Shown in pieces: positions 19,799 to 28,998 of a stretch of 64,000 nucleotides of DNA (position 1 is its first letter; every line of letters starts with the position of its first letter). This DNA is from Sulfuriferula multivorans. GTDB taxonomy: Bacteria; Pseudomonadota; Gammaproteobacteria; Burkholderiales; Sulfuriferulaceae. Location of the stretch: positions 28,352-92,351 of the forward strand of contig NZ_BGOW01000038.1 in assembly GCF_003851125.1 (NCBI RefSeq). Direction: 5' to 3'. The notes beneath the pieces are model-generated. The model did no database searches, had not been told where the DNA came from, and saw only the letters and a program-made list of their open reading frames with translations. Position numbers and translations under genes: made by a program.

Positions 19799-21522
19799 CA
19801 GGAGTTCAACCGGGTGAGCAGCGTTTGCAGCTTGTCCGGCTCGTGGCCGCGCATGATTTTGTTTGCCTGCGTGGCGGCCTCCACGCTATTGCTTTTGAGC
19901 ACCCGCTGTTTGACCGAGAGCAGACTGGCCGGGTGCATGGAATAACTACGCAGCCCCAGTCCCAATAACAGTCGTGTGAGCAACGGGTCGCCTGCCATTT
20001 CGCCGCACACCGATACCGGCTTGCCGGCTTTTTCGCCAGCGCGGATGGTCATCGCGATCAGCTGCAATACCGCCGGATGCAATGGGTCGTACAAGTGCGC
20101 CACGCTATCGTCGGCACGATCTATCGCCAGTGTGTACTGGATCAGGTCGTTCGTGCCTATCGACAGGAAATCCATGCGCTCGGCAAAACTTTGGGATGCC
20201 AGAGCCGCAGCCGGGATTTCTATCATGCCCCCCACCTTCACGTTCGGATCAAATGCGATGCCGTCGACAACCAGGCTGGCCTTGGCCGCCTCGATTGCAT
20301 ACTGGGTCTGACGCAGTTCCGGCAGGCTGGACAGCATGGGGATAAGAATACGCACCTGGCCAAAGTGCGAAGCACGCAGAATGGCGCGCAACTGGGCGCG
20401 GAACAATTTCGGTTCAGCCAGACACAGGCGAATCGCGCGCAGCCCGAGTGCTGGATTGAGGCTGTGGGCAGTGAGCCCGGCCAGCGGCTTGTCAGCACCC
20501 AGATCAAGGGTGCGGATGGTCACTGGCATGCCGTTCATCGCCTGCGCCACTTCACGATAAGCTTCGAACTGCTCATCCTCGCTGGGCAGATCCGCGCGAT
20601 TCATGAACAGGAATTCGCTGCGGAACAGACCGATGCCCGTCGCACCGGATTCCTGCACCGCCGCTACATCTTGCGGCAGTTCAATATTGCCGTGCAGCTC
20701 CACCACCACGCCATCCAGTGTGGCGGCGCGGTTGCCTTTCAGGCGCTTGAGCTTCTGGTGTTCAATCTTCCATTCGTTCTGGCGCAGCCGGTACTCTTCC
20801 AGCACCGTTTCATCCGGGTCGAGAATCACCACGCCGTTGTCACCATCCACGATGATGATTTCATTTTCCCGGATCAGGCTGCGGGCATTGTGCAGCGCCA
20901 TCACCGAAGGGATATTCAGGCTGCGCGCAAGAATGGCGGTATGGGATGTGGCGCCGCCCACGTCGGTAATGAATGCCGCAAACTGCTGGCGTTTGAAACC
21001 GATCATGTCGGCTGGGGACAGATCGTGTGCGACCAGGATGCCGTCATGACGCTCATCTTCGGCCAGCGGCAAATGTCCGGGATGCCCCAGCAGCACCTTG
21101 ATGACGCGTTCCACCACCTGCACCACGTCGGTCTTGCGCTCGCGCAGATAGAGGTCGTCAATTTCGTCGAACTGCGCCACCAGCTGCTCCATCTGCTGGG
21201 TGAGCGCCCACTCCGCGTTACATTGCTGGGCTTCGATAAGCTGCTTCGGTGCTTGCGACAGCATCGAATCATTCAGAATCATCAAATGCATATCGAGGAA
21301 TGCCGGCAACTCGGCCGGGGCATTGGCGGGAATCTGGTCATGCAATGCGCTCATCTCGGCACGCACCGTCTGCACGGCTTCGTCGAAACGCTCCAGCTCC
21401 TCCGCAATGTGCGCCTTTTGCAGCACATAATGCGCAACTTCAATACGGGTATGCGAGGCCAGCCGGGCAGGTCCAATGGCAATCCCGCTGGACACGCCGA
21501 TGCCGTGCAGCGTGGCGCTCAC
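19798..21522 (-). CDS. ptsI: PTS enzyme I (phosphoenolpyruvate-protein phosphotransferase)
   Basis: A 574-residue enzyme I that takes phosphate from PEP onto a histidine and passes it to HPr. The swivelling domain has GGATSHTAIL with H194, and the C-terminal PEP domain has the SVCGEMAGDP cysteine motif. Overlaps ptsH by 4 bp. With HPr and a mannose-type EIIA but no EIIB or EIIC nearby, the set looks like a regulatory PTS, as is usual in Betaproteobacteria. Confidence 0.96.
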   Translation of the reverse strand: MSATLHGIGVSSGIAIGPARLASHTRIEVAHYVLQKAHIAEELERFDEAVQTVRAEMSALHDQIPANAPAELPAFLDMHLMILNDSMLSQAPKQLIEAQQCNAEWALTQQMEQLVAQFDEIDDLYLRERKTDVVQVVERVIKVLLGHPGHLPLAEDERHDGILVAHDLSPADMIGFKRQQFAAFITDVGGATSHTAILARSLNIPSVMALHNARSLIRENEIIIVDGDNGVVILDPDETVLEEYRLRQNEWKIEHQKLKRLKGNRAATLDGVVVELHGNIELPQDVAAVQESGATGIGLFRSEFLFMNRADLPSEDEQFEAYREVAQAMNGMPVTIRTLDLGADKPLAGLTAHSLNPALGLRAIRLCLAEPKLFRAQLRAILRASHFGQVRILIPMLSSLPELRQTQYAIEAAKASLVVDGIAFDPNVKVGGMIEIPAAALASQSFAERMDFLSIGTNDLIQYTLAIDRADDSVAHLYDPLHPAVLQLIAMTIRAGEKAGKPVSVCGEMAGDPLLTRLLLGLGLRSYSMHPASLLSVKQRVLKSNSVEAATQANKIMRGHEPDKLQTLLTRLNS

Positions 21523-21788
21523 TCGCCTTCTCCGAACTTGTCGTTGATCAATGCCAGCAGGGCGTCCATGGCCGCAGCTTCATCTTCACCTTCGGTTTCC
21601 AGGTTGATGGTGCTGCCTTTGGCTGCCGCCAGCATCATGACGCCCATGATGCTTTTGGCGTTGACCCGGCGGTTATTGCGGGTGAGCCAGATTGCGCTCT
21701 GGAACTGTCCGGCGGTCTGCGTGAGTTTGGCTGAGGCACGCGCATGCAGCCCGAGCTTGTTGGTGATTTCAACGTCCTGTTGCAGCAT
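21519..21788 (-). CDS. ptsH: PTS phosphocarrier protein HPr
   Basis: An 89-residue HPr with H15 in GLHARAS, the residue phosphorylated by enzyme I, and S46 in AKSIMGV, the residue phosphorylated by HPr kinase where that enzyme exists. The ATG at 21788 gives the standard N-terminus. It overlaps the EIIA gene by 20 bp and ptsI by 4 bp, so the three are one transcript. Confidence 0.96.
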   Translation of the reverse strand: MLQQDVEITNKLGLHARASAKLTQTAGQFQSAIWLTRNNRRVNAKSIMGVMMLAAAKGSTINLETEGEDEAAAMDALLALINDKFGEGE

Positions 21789-22182
21789 CGCACAACTCCG
21801 GTGAAATATGCAGGATGCCTTCGTGGCCACCGGAGAGTGCCTTGATTACCAGCTTGTCGAGCGGTTCATGGCGATAAGTCAGTGCGCGGATCAGCATGGG
21901 CAAGTTGACCCCGGCGATGCCTTCCACCCGTCCGGGATAAAGCAGGCGGCAGGCTGTATTGCATGGCGTGGCGCCGTAAATATCCGATAGCATCAATACG
22001 CCGTCGCCCTGGTCAAGCTCGTCTATCATCTGCTGGGCTTTCGCCGTCATCGCCATGATGTCCGGGCAATCCATCACGTTCAACGGCGTAAGATAAGGCG
22101 GGCGCTCACCCATAACGTGTGTGGCGCATTGAATCAGACTTTCGCCCAGACTGCCGTGGGCGACGATAAGTATGCCAATCAT
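21769..22182 (-). CDS. PTS EIIA component, mannose/fructose type
   Basis: A 137-residue EIIA-Man domain with the phosphorylation site H9 in VAHGSLGESL and the LMLSDIYGATPCN core. No IIB, IIC or IID domains are fused or nearby, so it probably signals carbon or nitrogen status rather than moving sugar. In related genomes this gene often directly follows gshB; here about 3 kb of other genes lie between. Confidence 0.92.
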   Translation of the reverse strand: MIGILIVAHGSLGESLIQCATHVMGERPPYLTPLNVMDCPDIMAMTAKAQQMIDELDQGDGVLMLSDIYGATPCNTACRLLYPGRVEGIAGVNLPMLIRALTYRHEPLDKLVIKALSGGHEGILHISPELCDAATGR

Positions 22183-22352
22183 GGTGAATCCACTTCAGTA
22201 AACCGAAGCGGGTATTCTACCGCAGGGAAGCATGGCCGGAGAGATTAGCATCGACGTGATTGCGCCGCATGATGCACAGCGCGATCTGAAACATCACTGC
22301 TTTGGCGCAGCAAATGAATCGCTGCCACGTCCTGTGCTCTCGACGAGTGTGA

Positions 22353-22739
22353 CTAGCGCCGACACTCGGCAGACTGGCCTGCCTGTTTGAGATAGGCAAT
22401 CAGGTCAGCACGTTCTGTCCGATCCCGCACGCCGTCGTAGGTCATCGTCGTGCCAGGCACCATTTTTTTCGGATCGGTCAAAAACTGATCGAGCGTGCGG
22501 GCATTCCAGACAATCTTCGAGTGCCGCATTGCCGCCGAATAACCGAATCCAAAGACACTAGCCGCCCGACGGCCAAACAGCCCGCAGTGTCTGGGTCCAA
22601 CACGGTCATACGCCAGTGCATGGCAGGCGAGGCAGCGCTTATAAACCTGCTCGCCTCGGCGCGCATCAGCGGCTGCACTGGCAGGTGCGGCCGCCCCCAA
22701 GGCGAGCATAACGGCCAATACGCGTTGCCGCAGCTTCAT
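22353..22739 (-). CDS. Periplasmic class I cytochrome c
   Basis: A 128-residue secreted monohaem cytochrome. A signal peptide precedes the cleavage region ASAA, the haem site is C36-LA-C39-H40, and M99 in the MVPGTTMTYDGV loop is the likely sixth ligand. The GPRHCGLFGRRA segment is typical of mitochondrial-like c2 cytochromes. It overlaps the ferritin-like gene by 4 bp and should act with it. Confidence 0.9.
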   Translation of the reverse strand: MKLRQRVLAVMLALGAAAPASAAADARRGEQVYKRCLACHALAYDRVGPRHCGLFGRRAASVFGFGYSAAMRHSKIVWNARTLDQFLTDPKKMVPGTTMTYDGVRDRTERADLIAYLKQAGQSAECRR

Positions 22740-23308
22740 GACATGAAGGCAGACGGCACGACCGGGCTTTCGCCCAGCGCCTGACGCAGCACTGCCCAGT
22801 GCATGGCCTCATCGCCCAGGATGCTGGCGGCGGCCTTGGCCAGTTCGCGGTTGCCAAACAGCGGCACCGCGCCGAGATAAGCGCTGACAGCCCCTTGCTC
22901 GAGCTGGGCGGCAAACTTGAGCACATCGGTTTGCGACTTGAGCTGAGCCACCGGGAAATTGTATTTTTCTTTCGCCAACGCCGGTTTGCCGCCGAGCTTT
23001 TTAATCGTGCTGGCGAGCACCTCGGCGTGCTGCTTGTGGTGCCCTTGAAATGTCAAAGCCAGTTCCAGCACGGGTTTTTGCAATAAATTGCTCTCGGCGC
23101 CCAGCTGATACGCGGCAATGGCTTCCAGTTCGGCGCTGAGCGCCGTATTGAGAATTACCACATCGCCGCTGCGGGCGTGCCCAGACGTGGCGGCAAGCGC
23201 ATCTTTACCCGCCAGTAAGGCTACGGCAGCCCCCGAAAGTACCAGGCCAGAATGGGCAAGAAATTGGCGGCGCGATGCGACGGGTGCAGGCATAAGAAAG
23301 AATGACAT
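22736..23308 (-). CDS. Tat-exported ferritin-like domain protein
   Basis: A 190-residue protein with a twin-arginine signal (ASRRQFLAHSG then a hydrophobic stretch to ALAA) and a ferritin-like four-helix region with ELEAIAAYQLGAE, FQGHHKQHAEVL and GDEAMHWAVL, supplying the Glu and His expected for a di-metal site. Its substrate is unknown. The ATG at 23308 has GGAG 6 nt upstream; an upstream TTG is not needed. It follows an ECF sigma gene and precedes a cytochrome c. Confidence 0.85.
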   Translation of the reverse strand: MSFFLMPAPVASRRQFLAHSGLVLSGAAVALLAGKDALAATSGHARSGDVVILNTALSAELEAIAAYQLGAESNLLQKPVLELALTFQGHHKQHAEVLASTIKKLGGKPALAKEKYNFPVAQLKSQTDVLKFAAQLEQGAVSAYLGAVPLFGNRELAKAAASILGDEAMHWAVLRQALGESPVVPSAFMS

Positions 23309-23322
23309 GGTGGTCTCCAAAG

Positions 23323-24045
23323 TCAGTTACTGTTATGGGCGGGTGGTACCTGCCCGGAAATATCTGCCAGCACATGCGCGACTATCCTGTCGCAGCGTGC
23401 CCCGGCAAAAGAAAAAGCGTCAGCCATCGACGTATCGATGTCGCGCGACAAACGCTCGCGCAGCAAACCGCGCGCGCGAAAAAACCGGCTCCGCACCGTA
23501 GCTTCGGGAATATCCAATGCGGCAGCGACTTCTTCCACGCTCAACTCCTCCACTGCACGCAGCATGAACACAGTGCGAAACACATCGGGCAGGCCGTCGA
23601 TCCCGGCTTCTATCAATTGCCGCACTTGTGCCCGCATGGCCATGCGCTCGGGTTGCTCATCGGGGTTCTGTTCCATCGACGCCTCCGTATTCGCTGCATC
23701 CACATCCAGCGCGCTATCGAGCGGGATAATCTGTGCGCTGTGTCGGCGCAGCCGTCCCAGACTCTCGTTCACCACAATACGTACCAGCCAGGTGGACAGC
23801 TTTGCATCCGCATGAAAACTACCCAGTGCACGCCAGGCGCTCATATAGGCGGTTTGCAGGGCATCTTCAGTCTCAACGTCATTTTTCAAAATGCTGCGCG
23901 CGGTGCGGAATAGCAGCCGGTTATTACGTCGCATGATGCGTTCGAAAGCGTGCGGATCGCCCTGCAGCGCACGCGTCACCAACTCGACGTCAGTCAAATC
24001 GTGCAAAGCCGGAAAGCCGCTCAGCTCAGCGTCCAAAGCTTTCAT
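23323..24045 (-). CDS. ECF-type RNA polymerase sigma factor
   Basis: A 240-residue group IV sigma factor. Region 2 contains FRTARSILKNDVETEDALQTAYMSAWRAL, and region 4 contains LSVEEVAAALDIPEATVRSRFFRARGLL. A tail of about 45 residues beyond region 4 has two cysteines and might act as a built-in regulator. No separate anti-sigma gene is adjacent. An AGGGGG site precedes the ATG. It heads the ferritin-like / cytochrome c operon, its likely target. Confidence 0.93.
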   Translation of the reverse strand: MKALDAELSGFPALHDLTDVELVTRALQGDPHAFERIMRRNNRLLFRTARSILKNDVETEDALQTAYMSAWRALGSFHADAKLSTWLVRIVVNESLGRLRRHSAQIIPLDSALDVDAANTEASMEQNPDEQPERMAMRAQVRQLIEAGIDGLPDVFRTVFMLRAVEELSVEEVAAALDIPEATVRSRFFRARGLLRERLSRDIDTSMADAFSFAGARCDRIVAHVLADISGQVPPAHNSN

Positions 24046-24076
24046 GGTGCCCCCTGGAAAAATTCACTATTGCCCA

Positions 24077-24106
24077 TTAGATGCAGGCGTATAGCATCCC
24101 GTTCCC
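24077..24106 (-). promoter_or_regulatory. Candidate ECF-type promoter of the sigma factor gene at 24 kb
   Basis: On the minus strand GGGAAC (24106-24101) is followed after 17 nt by CATCTAA (24083-24077), 31 bp before the sigma gene start. The GGAAC -35 is typical of ECF sigma factors, so autoregulation is plausible. Only one instance is seen. Confidence 0.4.
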
Positions 24107-24204
24107 GCTGGATCGAATTCTGTGGGTGAGGTGGATTCGTCCATCCGAAAATGAATTGAAAACGGTTGCCTGAACGGCAAAGCTGGTGTGCAGAATCTGC
24201 GGAG

Positions 24205-25218
24205 CTAAGATCCCGTTTCGAAATGCAGACGTTGTTTCATGCCGTCGGTGAGTTCGACATGCCCTTGCCCGTCGATAAACATCACATCGGCCACGCCCAT
24301 GCGTTGCGCTGCGGCACGCCAGCCAGCGCTCCCCGAAATGAAAATGGGCTTGCTGGCGACATCCGACAGAGTACCGGCATGGTCTGACGGCGGAATCAGG
24401 ACGGTGACCGCGCGTACCCCTTGCGCGGGCCAGCCGGTGCGCGGATCGATGATGTGGCAATAGCGCTTGCCGCCCACTTCGAAGTAGCGCTGATAGTCGC
24501 CCGAAGTGCCGATGGCTTCACCATCGCGCAAATCCAGCGTGGCGATGGGACCGGGACCGCGCGGATTCTGGATGCCTACGCGCCACGAACGATCGCCGTG
24601 CTGCCCCAGCGCCATGACATTGCCGCCAATATTGATCAGCGCGTTTTTTACCCCCTGGCTGCGCAGGTAGCGGGCAGCCACGTCCAGTGCATAGCCCTTG
24701 GCGTAGCCGCCCAGATCCAGCCGCACGGCAGGATTGGTGCTGTGGAATAGGATGCCGTCGATAACGATGTCGCGCATTTGCGGATTGGCGCGCACCAGTT
24801 CGGCGATTTTTGCCGGATCAGGCAATTTCGCCTTGAAAGTATCGGACTGAAACCCCCACAAGCGGATCAGGTTGCCGATGGCCGGGTTGAACAAGCCCTG
24901 CGATTGCTCCGAATAACGCGTGGCATCGCGAATAATCGGGATCATGCCGGGAGCAATCGCGGCTTGGCTCGGACTCAGCTCGAAGATGCCGTTCATGCGC
25001 TCCAGCGTGCCCGGCTCCCAGGCATGCAGGCTGTGGTGCATCTCGTCGAAATCGCGCAATACTTGCGCTGTGACACGGCGCGCCTTGGCTTCCGGTTCGC
25101 CGTAAATGCTCACCTCCACGCGGGTACCGAATACGTAGCTTTCCTGGGTGTAAAGGGGCGGTTTGGCACAACCTGCCAAAGCCAGCAGAAATAGCGCCAT
25201 AACCCCGATCAAGCGCAT
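24205..25218 (-). CDS. apbE: FAD:protein FMN transferase (ApbE)
   Basis: A 337-residue lipoprotein (lipobox LALAGC) that attaches FMN covalently to Thr or Ser of redox proteins in the periplasm. Family motifs include the RLDLGGYAKGYALD and NIGGNVMALG segments, GTSGDYQRYFEVGGKRYCHIIDPRTG, and the metal-binding SDVASK region near the end. It overlaps gshB by 10 bp, so it is co-transcribed with glutathione synthesis genes. No obvious flavinylation target lies in this window. Confidence 0.93.
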   Translation of the reverse strand: MRLIGVMALFLLALAGCAKPPLYTQESYVFGTRVEVSIYGEPEAKARRVTAQVLRDFDEMHHSLHAWEPGTLERMNGIFELSPSQAAIAPGMIPIIRDATRYSEQSQGLFNPAIGNLIRLWGFQSDTFKAKLPDPAKIAELVRANPQMRDIVIDGILFHSTNPAVRLDLGGYAKGYALDVAARYLRSQGVKNALINIGGNVMALGQHGDRSWRVGIQNPRGPGPIATLDLRDGEAIGTSGDYQRYFEVGGKRYCHIIDPRTGWPAQGVRAVTVLIPPSDHAGTLSDVASKPIFISGSAGWRAAAQRMGVADVMFIDGQGHVELTDGMKQRLHFETGS

Positions 25219-26150
25219 CGCCGCTCCAGCGCATCGATGAACATCCCGGCCACGTTAAAACCGGTCTGCTGGGTGATTTCCTGAAACCCCGTGGGGCTGG
25301 TGACGTTGATTTCGGTGAGATAGTCGCCGATCACGTCCAGCCCGACCAGGAACAGGCCCAGATCGCGCACCGCCGGCGCAATGGTCTGCGCAATTTCGCG
25401 GTCGCGTTCGGACAGGGGCTGAGCGACACCGCGCCCGCCCGCAGCCAGGTTGCCGCGCGTTTCTCCTTCGGCGGGAATCCGCGCCAGCGCGAACGGCACC
25501 ACCTCGCCGTCGATCAGCAGGATGCGCTTGTCGCCCTGGGTAATTTCCGGGATATAGCGTTGCGCCATCACCGTGCGGGTTTCCAGTTGGGTCAGTGTTT
25601 CCACGATGACATTGAGATTCGCGTCACCGCCGCGCACCCGGAAAATCCCTGCTCCGCCCATGCCATCCAGCGGCTTGAGAATCACGTCGCCATGCTCTGT
25701 AAGGAATTCCTTGATATGAGCGGCACGCCGCGTTACCAGCGTGGGTACGGTAAATTGCGGAAAGCGCGCAATGGCGAGCTTCTCATTGAAATCGCGCAGG
25801 GAATCGGGGCGGTTGAATACCCGCGCTCCGTGGCTTTGCGCCAGCTCCAGCAGGTGCGTGGTGTACAGGTATTCAGTATCGAACGGCGGGTCCTTGCGCA
25901 TCACCACCGCATCGAAGTTGCTCAATGGCGTCGCCTCGGCGGCTCCCAACTCAAACCAGTTGGCGTTGTCGGCGGTAACGCGCAACGGCTTGGCGTAGCC
26001 GATGACCTGATTGTCGCGCAGGATAATATCCGCCTGGCGCAGCGCAAACAGCGCGTGGCCGCGCGCCGCTGCTTCGCGCAGCATGGCGACCGAACTGTCC
26101 TTGTAGGCTTTGAGCGCGGCTAGCGGGTCGAGGATAAAGACAAAGTTCAT
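25209..26150 (-). CDS. gshB: Glutathione synthetase
   Basis: ATP-grasp enzyme of 313 residues joining gamma-glutamylcysteine and glycine. The N-terminus is MNFVFILDPLAALKAYKDSS, with DVILKPLDGMGGAGIFRV, QRYIPEITQGDKRILLIDGE and INVTSPTGFQEI as nucleotide and substrate motifs. The start overlaps the gshA stop by 4 bp. The ATG at 26150 is chosen; in-frame sequence further upstream is gshA coding sequence in another frame. Confidence 0.96.
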   Translation of the reverse strand: MNFVFILDPLAALKAYKDSSVAMLREAAARGHALFALRQADIILRDNQVIGYAKPLRVTADNANWFELGAAEATPLSNFDAVVMRKDPPFDTEYLYTTHLLELAQSHGARVFNRPDSLRDFNEKLAIARFPQFTVPTLVTRRAAHIKEFLTEHGDVILKPLDGMGGAGIFRVRGGDANLNVIVETLTQLETRTVMAQRYIPEITQGDKRILLIDGEVVPFALARIPAEGETRGNLAAGGRGVAQPLSERDREIAQTIAPAVRDLGLFLVGLDVIGDYLTEINVTSPTGFQEITQQTGFNVAGMFIDALERRCA

Positions 26151-27427
26151 TGATTGTTCGGATCGGTCTGTTCCAGCTCGATGGAAGCCGCCAGCATCGC
26201 CAGCCGCGCCACCACGCCGTAAGTATAGAAGCGGTTTGGGGTGGAATCGGGATTGGCCAACCGGTTCGGTGTGCAACACGGGGTTGCAAATGCCAGCGGC
26301 ACGAAGTGCATCCCCGGCGAATTGAGGTTTTCATCCGGCCCGCGTCCGGTATGCACGCGATAAAATCCGCCGACGACGAAATGGTCGATCATATATACCA
26401 CTGGCTCTGCTACCGCGTCATTGATGCTCTCGAAGGTATGAACGCCTTCCTGAATGATGACTTCGGAGATTTGCTGGCCTTCCTTGCCCACCGCCATCTT
26501 GTTGCGCTGCTTGCGGTTCAGTTCGCGCACTTCGGACGGATCTTTCACCGTCATGATGCCCATGCCGTAAGTACCCGCATCGGCCTTGGCAATCACAAAA
26601 GGCTCGGCGTCAATCTTGTATTCGGCATATTTGTTGCGGATTTGTTCGAGCACGATGGCGACATTTTTCTCCAGACATTCTTCGCCCTGACGCTCCTGAA
26701 AATTGACGCGTCCGCAGGTGGAAAAATACGGATTGATGAACCATGGATCGAGCCCGATCAGCGCGGCGAACTCCGTCGCCACCTGATTGTAGGTGGCAAA
26801 ATGGCGCGACTTGCGGCGCACATGCCAGCCGGCGTGCAGCGGCGGCAGCAGCGATTGCTCGATATTTTTCAGCAGCGCCGGGATACCGCCGGACAGATCG
26901 TTGTTAAGCAGAACCGCACACGGGTCGAAACCCGCCACGCCGATGCGGTTGCCGTGACGCACGACAGGTTCGAGCAGCAGCGAGGTGCCATCGGGCAGAT
27001 CCACCTTGAGCGGTTCGGTCAACTCCGGTATCAAGCTGCCCAGGCGCACTTCCAGCCCGGTTTGCTGCAGGATATTGGCCAGCTGCGCCACGTTTTGCAG
27101 ATAGAACAGATTGCGCGTGTGGTTCTCCGGGATCAGCAGCAGGCGCTGCGCGTCCGGACAGATTTTTTCCACCGCGCTCATTGCCGCCTGCACTGCCAGC
27201 GGGATGAAATCGGGGTTGAGATTATTAAACCCGCCGGGGAACAGGTTGGTATCTACGGGTGCCAGCTTGAAACCGCTGTTGCGTAGATCCACCGAGGTGT
27301 AAAACGGTGCGGCGTGTTCCTGCCACTGGTTGCGAAACCAGCGTTCAATCTGCGGTGTTGCGCCCAGAATCAGGCGCTCCATGTCCAGCAGCGGCCCGGT
27401 GAGGGCAGTCGTTAAATGCGGTACCAT
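26147..27427 (-). CDS. gshA: Glutamate-cysteine ligase, proteobacterial ATP-grasp-like type
   Basis: A 426-residue enzyme for the first step of glutathione synthesis, of the type found in Betaproteobacteria rather than the E. coli type. Recognisable segments are LRNSGFKLAPVDTNLFPGGF and FVIAKADAGTYGMGIMTV. The ATG at 27427 has a GAGG site 7 nt upstream; an in-frame TTG at 27433 is less likely. It is divergent from trmL and begins the gshA-gshB-apbE run. Confidence 0.94.
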   Translation of the reverse strand: MVPHLTTALTGPLLDMERLILGATPQIERWFRNQWQEHAAPFYTSVDLRNSGFKLAPVDTNLFPGGFNNLNPDFIPLAVQAAMSAVEKICPDAQRLLLIPENHTRNLFYLQNVAQLANILQQTGLEVRLGSLIPELTEPLKVDLPDGTSLLLEPVVRHGNRIGVAGFDPCAVLLNNDLSGGIPALLKNIEQSLLPPLHAGWHVRRKSRHFATYNQVATEFAALIGLDPWFINPYFSTCGRVNFQERQGEECLEKNVAIVLEQIRNKYAEYKIDAEPFVIAKADAGTYGMGIMTVKDPSEVRELNRKQRNKMAVGKEGQQISEVIIQEGVHTFESINDAVAEPVVYMIDHFVVGGFYRVHTGRGPDENLNSPGMHFVPLAFATPCCTPNRLANPDSTPNRFYTYGVVARLAMLAASIELEQTDPNNQ

Positions 27428-27489
27428 GCGCAAGCCTCGTGTAATCGTTATGAGTGGATTATATCCCGTAGACCCAGACTTTCCTGCCC

Positions 27490-27954
27490 ATGTTCAACAT
27501 CGTTCTCTACCAGCCAGAAATCCCGCCCAATACCGGCAACGTCATCCGCCTGGCCGCCAATACCGGCTGCACCCTGCATCTGGTCAAACCGCTCGGCTTT
27601 ACGCTGGAAGACAAACAATTGCGCCGCGCCGGGCTGGATTACCACGAGTATGCCAGCATTGTGGTGCATGAAGACTGGGCAGCGTGCCGCGCCCGGTTGA
27701 CTGGACAACGCCTGTTTGCGCTCACTACCAAAGCGTCGGTCAGTATCGGCACCTGCCAGTTCGCGCCGGGCGACGTGTTTGTATTCGGCCCGGAAACACG
27801 CGGGTTGCCGGCAGACGTGCTGGATGAATTCCCTGGCGCGCAACGCATCCGCCTGCCGATGGTGGCAGGGAGCCGCAGCCTGAATTTGTCGAACTCAGTC
27901 GCGGTGACGGTGTTTGAGGCTTGGCGGCAGAATGGATTTGGCGGGGGGAGTTAA
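27490..27954 (+). CDS. trmL: tRNA (cytidine(34)-2'-O)-methyltransferase TrmL
   Basis: SPOUT-class methyltransferase of 154 residues that methylates the ribose of the wobble base in tRNA-Leu isoacceptors. It carries [17 protein letters not shown], the FGPETRGLP motif and the knot-forming [21 protein letters not shown]. The gene is 62 bp from divergent gshA. Confidence 0.95.
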   Translation: MFNIVLYQPEIPPNTGNVIRLAANTGCTLHLVKPLGFTLEDKQLRRAGLDYHEYASIVVHEDWAACRARLTGQRLFALTTKASVSIGTCQFAPGDVFVFGPETRGLPADVLDEFPGAQRIRLPMVAGSRSLNLSNSVAVTVFEAWRQNGFGGGS

Positions 27955-28071
27955 TGAAAAACAAGGGTCGTCTTCACCTCGTCAATGCTTGTCAAAATTT
28001 CAAATAAATACATTTGAGTTTGTTTTGGCGACGCCGGATTGTTCTTACGAAATCCCCTATCTGTCCGGATA

Positions 28072-28089
28072 GGCTAATTTAAATTAGCC
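28072..28089. repeat. Perfect 18-bp palindrome upstream of an orphan gene
   Basis: GGCTAATTTAAATTAGCC is a perfect palindrome, preceded by CCTATCTGTCCGGATAGG, itself a short inverted repeat (CCTATC/GGATAGG). They lie about 70-105 bp before the gene at 28161 and after trmL. They could be a terminator pair for trmL or an operator. Confidence 0.5.
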
Positions 28090-28160
28090 CACGTTTCATG
28101 TGAGTATTGACATATTATTTTCTGTCCTTGAGACATCGACTTTAAGTTAAAACGCACAGC

Positions 28161-28877
28161 ATGCTTACTGTTTACCATCTAGCCTTGGAAGATCAGGGGA
28201 TTGATCTCGAATACGATCAATTCAGGGCAGCGCTGCCGTCAACCATTGACCTAAAATTGCAGCCAGATGGCTACTACGCAACCGTTGAAACTACAGGACC
28301 AGATGACTCCGATGCGCAGCAACTGATTGATCGCGAGCTCGACAGGATATTCTTTCTGACCAACGTGCGACTATGCGCAGTGGCGTGTCCGACCATAGGC
28401 ACCGTTGAACTAAAGCTTGTGGTTCGGGTACTCGGCGGCATTCCTCGCGGAACCTGCCCACAGCAATGGACTGATCATCTCGCCCTCCAACTCAGGCTTT
28501 GGGCGATGGCTGTGGATTCGACTGATCCTTATGTCAGGATCCTTCTCTTCTTCCAGATCATCGAATTATCGTATCCTACCGACACTAGCGATAAGACTGC
28601 CTATCCAAAATACAACGGCGCCTTTCTACATCCAAGGACGGAAGCCAAGTTGTTACGACATCTTGTTGCTCACGCAGGTAATGCGACGACCCACCAGACC
28701 CGCAAGTATTTGGAGTTTCTTGGCCTCCCACCCTGCCTCTCCAACCTGGTACATCCCGATTGGCGGCGAGTGATATCCAAGAAAGTCGCGCATGTTGAAG
28801 CACAAGCTCACTCGGTACTGAAAAGTGCGCTCCAGCCCTTTTCTATGGACCTCTCCCAAATCAAAGAAACTGATTAA
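28161..28877 (+). CDS. Orphan protein of unknown function with an R-x4-H motif
   Basis: A 238-residue protein not recognised as a named family. The C-terminal half is helical and contains LLRHLVAHAGNATT, in which R166 and H171 make the R-x4-H pattern of HEPN ribonuclease domains. No signal peptide or membrane helix. GC content is lower than in its neighbours, and it stands alone between two palindromes and an unrelated minus-strand gene, suggesting acquisition. A defence or toxin-like role is possible but unproven. Confidence 0.7.
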   Translation: MLTVYHLALEDQGIDLEYDQFRAALPSTIDLKLQPDGYYATVETTGPDDSDAQQLIDRELDRIFFLTNVRLCAVACPTIGTVELKLVVRVLGGIPRGTCPQQWTDHLALQLRLWAMAVDSTDPYVRILLFFQIIELSYPTDTSDKTAYPKYNGAFLHPRTEAKLLRHLVAHAGNATTHQTRKYLEFLGLPPCLSNLVHPDWRRVISKKVAHVEAQAHSVLKSALQPFSMDLSQIKETD

Positions 28878-28998
28878 TCGGTAGCTTTTGCTATTAACAA
28901 GTAGGCACATCTTGTATACAACATCATCATGACGCCCAATGATCAGGCCCGGCACATTATTCAGCTAAACACCCTCATCGGGATAACCCTGCCGCCAC

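Noticed and set aside
20077..21804. Long open frame (575 codons) on the plus strand
   Set aside because: It is antisense to ptsI and ptsH, whose products are unambiguous; the translation is His/Gln-rich, as expected of an antisense shadow.
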